Assembly (NCBI GenBank): GCA_964550635.1 | Contig: CAZJZV010000004.1 | Span: 45,996-109,995 of the forward strand | Reading direction: 5' to 3' | Source of the DNA: RGIG4097 sp964550635 | GTDB taxonomy: Bacteria > Bacillota > Clostridia > Christensenellales > CAG-917 | DNA: 64,000 nt | Shown: in pieces, positions 62,528 to 64,000 of the stretch | Position numbering within the stretch: the first letter of the stretch is position 1 | Layout: each line of letters opens with the position of its first letter | Position numbers and translations under genes: made by a program | The notes under the pieces: generated by a model | What the model saw: only the letters and a program-made list of their open reading frames with translations | What the model was told of the DNA's origin: nothing | The model's database searches: none

Positions 62528-63034
62528 ATGGCATCCAAAGAAATTCTTGAACAAAAGGCTCAACACGTTGAAGAAATCAAAAGCAAGATTTCAGCGGCAA
62601 AAGGTCTCGTCGTCATCGACTATATGGGACTCACCGTCGCAGAAGACACCGCTTTCCGCAAGGATATGAGAACCGCAGGTATCCACTACCAAGTCCTCAA
62701 AAACCGTCTTGTCCAACGCGCTTTCAATGAACTCGGTTACACCCAATTCGACGAAGCACTCAACGGACCTACGGCAATCGCTTTCTCCGATAGCGACGCA
62801 ACCGTCCCTGCAAAAGTCATCTTCGACAACATCAAAAAATTCAACAAGATGAAGGCAAAATGCGGTATGGTCGAAGGCGAATACCTCGACGATAAAGGCA
62901 TCAAAGAAATCGCATCCATCCCTTCAAGAGAAATCCTTCTCTCCAAGATGCTCGGAAGCATGCAAGCACCTATATCCGGTCTTGCTCGCGTGCTCAGCAG
63001 AATCGCGGAAGCAAAAGAACAAGCACAAGGCTAA
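62528..63034 (+). CDS. rplJ: 50S ribosomal protein L10
   Basis: 168 residues, the normal length. L10 is the base of the ribosomal stalk and anchors L7/L12 dimers through its C-terminal helix. The N-terminal rRNA-binding part has KGLVVIDYMGLTVAEDTAFR and KNRLVQRAF. The C-terminal helix RVLSRIAEAKEQAQG is present. AGGAGG lies 6 bases before the ATG. It is controlled by the L10 leader and followed by rplL after 63 bp. Confidence 0.97.
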   Translation: MASKEILEQKAQHVEEIKSKISAAKGLVVIDYMGLTVAEDTAFRKDMRTAGIHYQVLKNRLVQRAFNELGYTQFDEALNGPTAIAFSDSDATVPAKVIFDNIKKFNKMKAKCGMVEGEYLDDKGIKEIASIPSREILLSKMLGSMQAPISGLARVLSRIAEAKEQAQG

Positions 63035-63097
63035 TACGCCACACTACACAAGTCGGGCTTACGCCCAAAATTATTAAAAATTAAGGAGTATATAACA

Positions 63098-63469
63098 ATG
63101 GCAGATATCCAAAAACTTATGGAAGAAATCAAAAGCATGACCGTTCTCGAACTCAACAACTTCGTGAAAGCACTTGAAGAAGAATTCGGCGTCAGCGCAG
63201 CAGCACCCGTAGCAGTCGTCGCAGGAGCAGCAGATGCAGCACCCGCAGAAGAAGAAAAGACCGAATTTGACGTCGTCCTCAAAGAAATCGGCGCAAACAA
63301 AGTTGCAGTCATCAAAGTCGTCAAAGAAATCACCGGACTCGGCCTTGTCGAAGCAAAGGCAGTCGTCGACGGAGCACCCAAGACCGTCAAAGAACAACTC
63401 CCGAAAGCAGACGCAGAAGCAATCGTCGAAAAGTTCAAAGCAGCCGGCGCAGTCGCAGAACTCAAGTAA
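63098..63469 (+). CDS. rplL: 50S ribosomal protein L7/L12
   Basis: 123 residues. It has an N-terminal dimerisation helix pair (1-32, ELNNFVKALEEEFGV), an Ala-rich hinge (33-52) and a C-terminal factor-binding domain (55-123) with EIGANKVAVIKVVKEITGLGLVEAKAVVDGAP. It recruits translation GTPases. Unlike in most bacteria it is followed by a strong terminator and not by rpoB. Confidence 0.98.
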   Translation: MADIQKLMEEIKSMTVLELNNFVKALEEEFGVSAAAPVAVVAGAADAAPAEEEKTEFDVVLKEIGANKVAVIKVVKEITGLGLVEAKAVVDGAPKTVKEQLPKADAEAIVEKFKAAGAVAELK

Positions 63470-63488
63470 TTATCAATTCAACCCAAAC

Positions 63489-63521
63489 AAAAAACCGCTT
63501 TCCAGCGAAAGCGGTTTTTTT
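63489..63521 (+). terminator. rplJ-rplL terminator
   Basis: AAAACCGCTTTC and GAAAGCGGTTTTTTT form an 11-bp stem with loop CAGC and a U-run, 20 bases after the rplL stop. The A-run on its left side could also serve the minus strand. Confidence 0.92.
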
Positions 63522-63524
63522 ATT

Positions 63525-63818
63525 CTACCACTCACGCACAACCACGTCCGTGCATTCGATCTCCAAAAAGTGCTTTACTTCATATTTCCAAATATAGCCT
63601 TTTTCGATTGCCTTCCATTGCTTTTTTGTCCCTTTGAACTGAATGCGTTTCAGTCCACTACAACTATAGAAGGCATATCCACCTATGCTCGTCACGCTGT
63701 TGGGAATTGTCACGCTCGTGAGACCACTACAACCAAAGAACGCACCCCAACTAATCCTCGTCACGCTATGTGGTATTGTTATGCTTGTGAGACCACTGCA
63801 CCAATCGAAGGCGCCCAT
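63525..63818 (-). pseudogene. Truncated BspA-type leucine-rich repeat reading frame
   Basis: 97 residues. Three 23-residue LRR_5/BspA repeats (SGLTSITIPHSVTRI, SGLTSVTIPNSVTSIGGYAF, CSGLKRIQFKG) are followed by a short C-terminal part. Full-length members have many repeats and a signal peptide, neither of which is present. Upstream of the ATG there is only about 45 bp before the next terminator. It is probably a remnant left by recombination of a larger surface-protein gene. A small intact protein cannot be excluded, because an AAAGG lies about ten bases before the ATG. Confidence 0.6.
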
Positions 63819-63861
63819 TTCCTGAACCTTTCAAGGATAATTTTGTATATCTGCCGATAAG

Positions 63862-63893
63862 AGAAAAGCACCGAAAAATCGGTGCTTTTTTGA
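63862..63893. terminator. Bidirectional terminator after rpsI
   Basis: AAAAGCACCGA and TCGGTGCTTTTTT form an 11-bp stem around AAAA. It ends the minus-strand rpsI transcript, whose stop is about 30 bases away. Confidence 0.88.
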
Positions 63894-63922
63894 ATGCTCT
63901 TCTTGGTGATGATAACGTGAAG

Positions 63923-64000
63923 TTAACGTTTGCTGAATTGAGGGGCTTTACGTGCTTTGTGGAGACCGTATTTCTTACGTTCTTTCGCTCTGGGATCGCG
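63923..64000 (-). CDS. rpsI: 30S ribosomal protein S9 (C-terminal end, cut by window edge)
   Basis: The last 25 codons plus stop. The translation ends RKKYGLHKARKAPQFSKR, the nearly invariant S9 tail that reaches the P-site tRNA. rplM would be expected just beyond base 64000, upstream of it. Confidence 0.93.
   Translation of the reverse strand, partial: RDPRAKERKKYGLHKARKAPQFSKR

Overview
The window looks like a chromosomal segment of a Bacillota member, most likely an uncultured gut-type Clostridia lineage. The pointers are the canonical S10-spc ribosomal order, a zinc-binding S14, strong AGGAGG-type ribosome binding sites, a spmA-spmB pair, a metG-tatD-rsmA neighbourhood, an ECF sigma/PepSY locus and a Firmicutes-style L10 leader. 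Stop codons fit genetic code 11, and GTG and TTG starts occur. No tRNA, rRNA, CRISPR array, transposase or phage gene was recognised.

Layout. 1-8236 (minus) is the S10-spc operon from rpsJ to rpsE (cut by the window edge). It is read from a promoter at 8340-8368 whose -35 lies inside a perfect 17-bp palindrome. 8237-9084 has no convincing gene but holds a dispersed element (copy A, 8476-8884) and hairpins. 9085-14425 (minus) carries metG, tatD, a TatD-linked radical SAM gene, rsmA and an uncharacterised acidic protein. 14544-15601 (plus) is spmA-spmB, followed by an A-rich stretch and a bidirectional terminator. 15967-18924 (minus) is a four-gene unit: an SPFH/zinc-ribbon protein, a zinc-ribbon membrane protein, a DUF1858 protein and an HTH-cupin regulator. 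18992-20035 is an AEC-family carrier.

The dominant feature is one uninterrupted 26-kb gene (20116-46152, minus) for an 8678-residue predicted lipoprotein. It has its own promoter and a 3' hairpin. It consists of about thirteen degenerate beta-rich, alternating-hydrophobic repeats separated by short Ser/Ala/Glu linkers, with Tyr-rich insertion modules, a unique middle part and a long C-terminal series of Ig-like-looking repeats. I recognise no named family in it, and it is the best candidate here for something undescribed.

46508-54067 holds carbohydrate-related genes: a DUF4380-like protein, a cytosolic GH20 hexosaminidase, a small membrane protein with an overlapping HGSNAT-like acyltransferase, dispersed element copy B, a PH-domain membrane protein and a GH127-like protein. 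apgM (plus) follows. 55501-58920 has two tandem paralogous condensation-fold acyltransferases and a membrane protein. 58984-62085 has a duplicated 6-TM protein plus a PepSY-lipoprotein/ECF sigma/anti-sigma operon. The last two transcription units share an ECF-like promoter (GTAACC, 15 bp, CG...), so together they look like a small envelope-sensing regulon. The right end has rplJ-rplL behind a classic L10 leader/attenuator, closed by a terminator with no rpoB after it, then a truncated LRR reading frame and the 3' end of rpsI.
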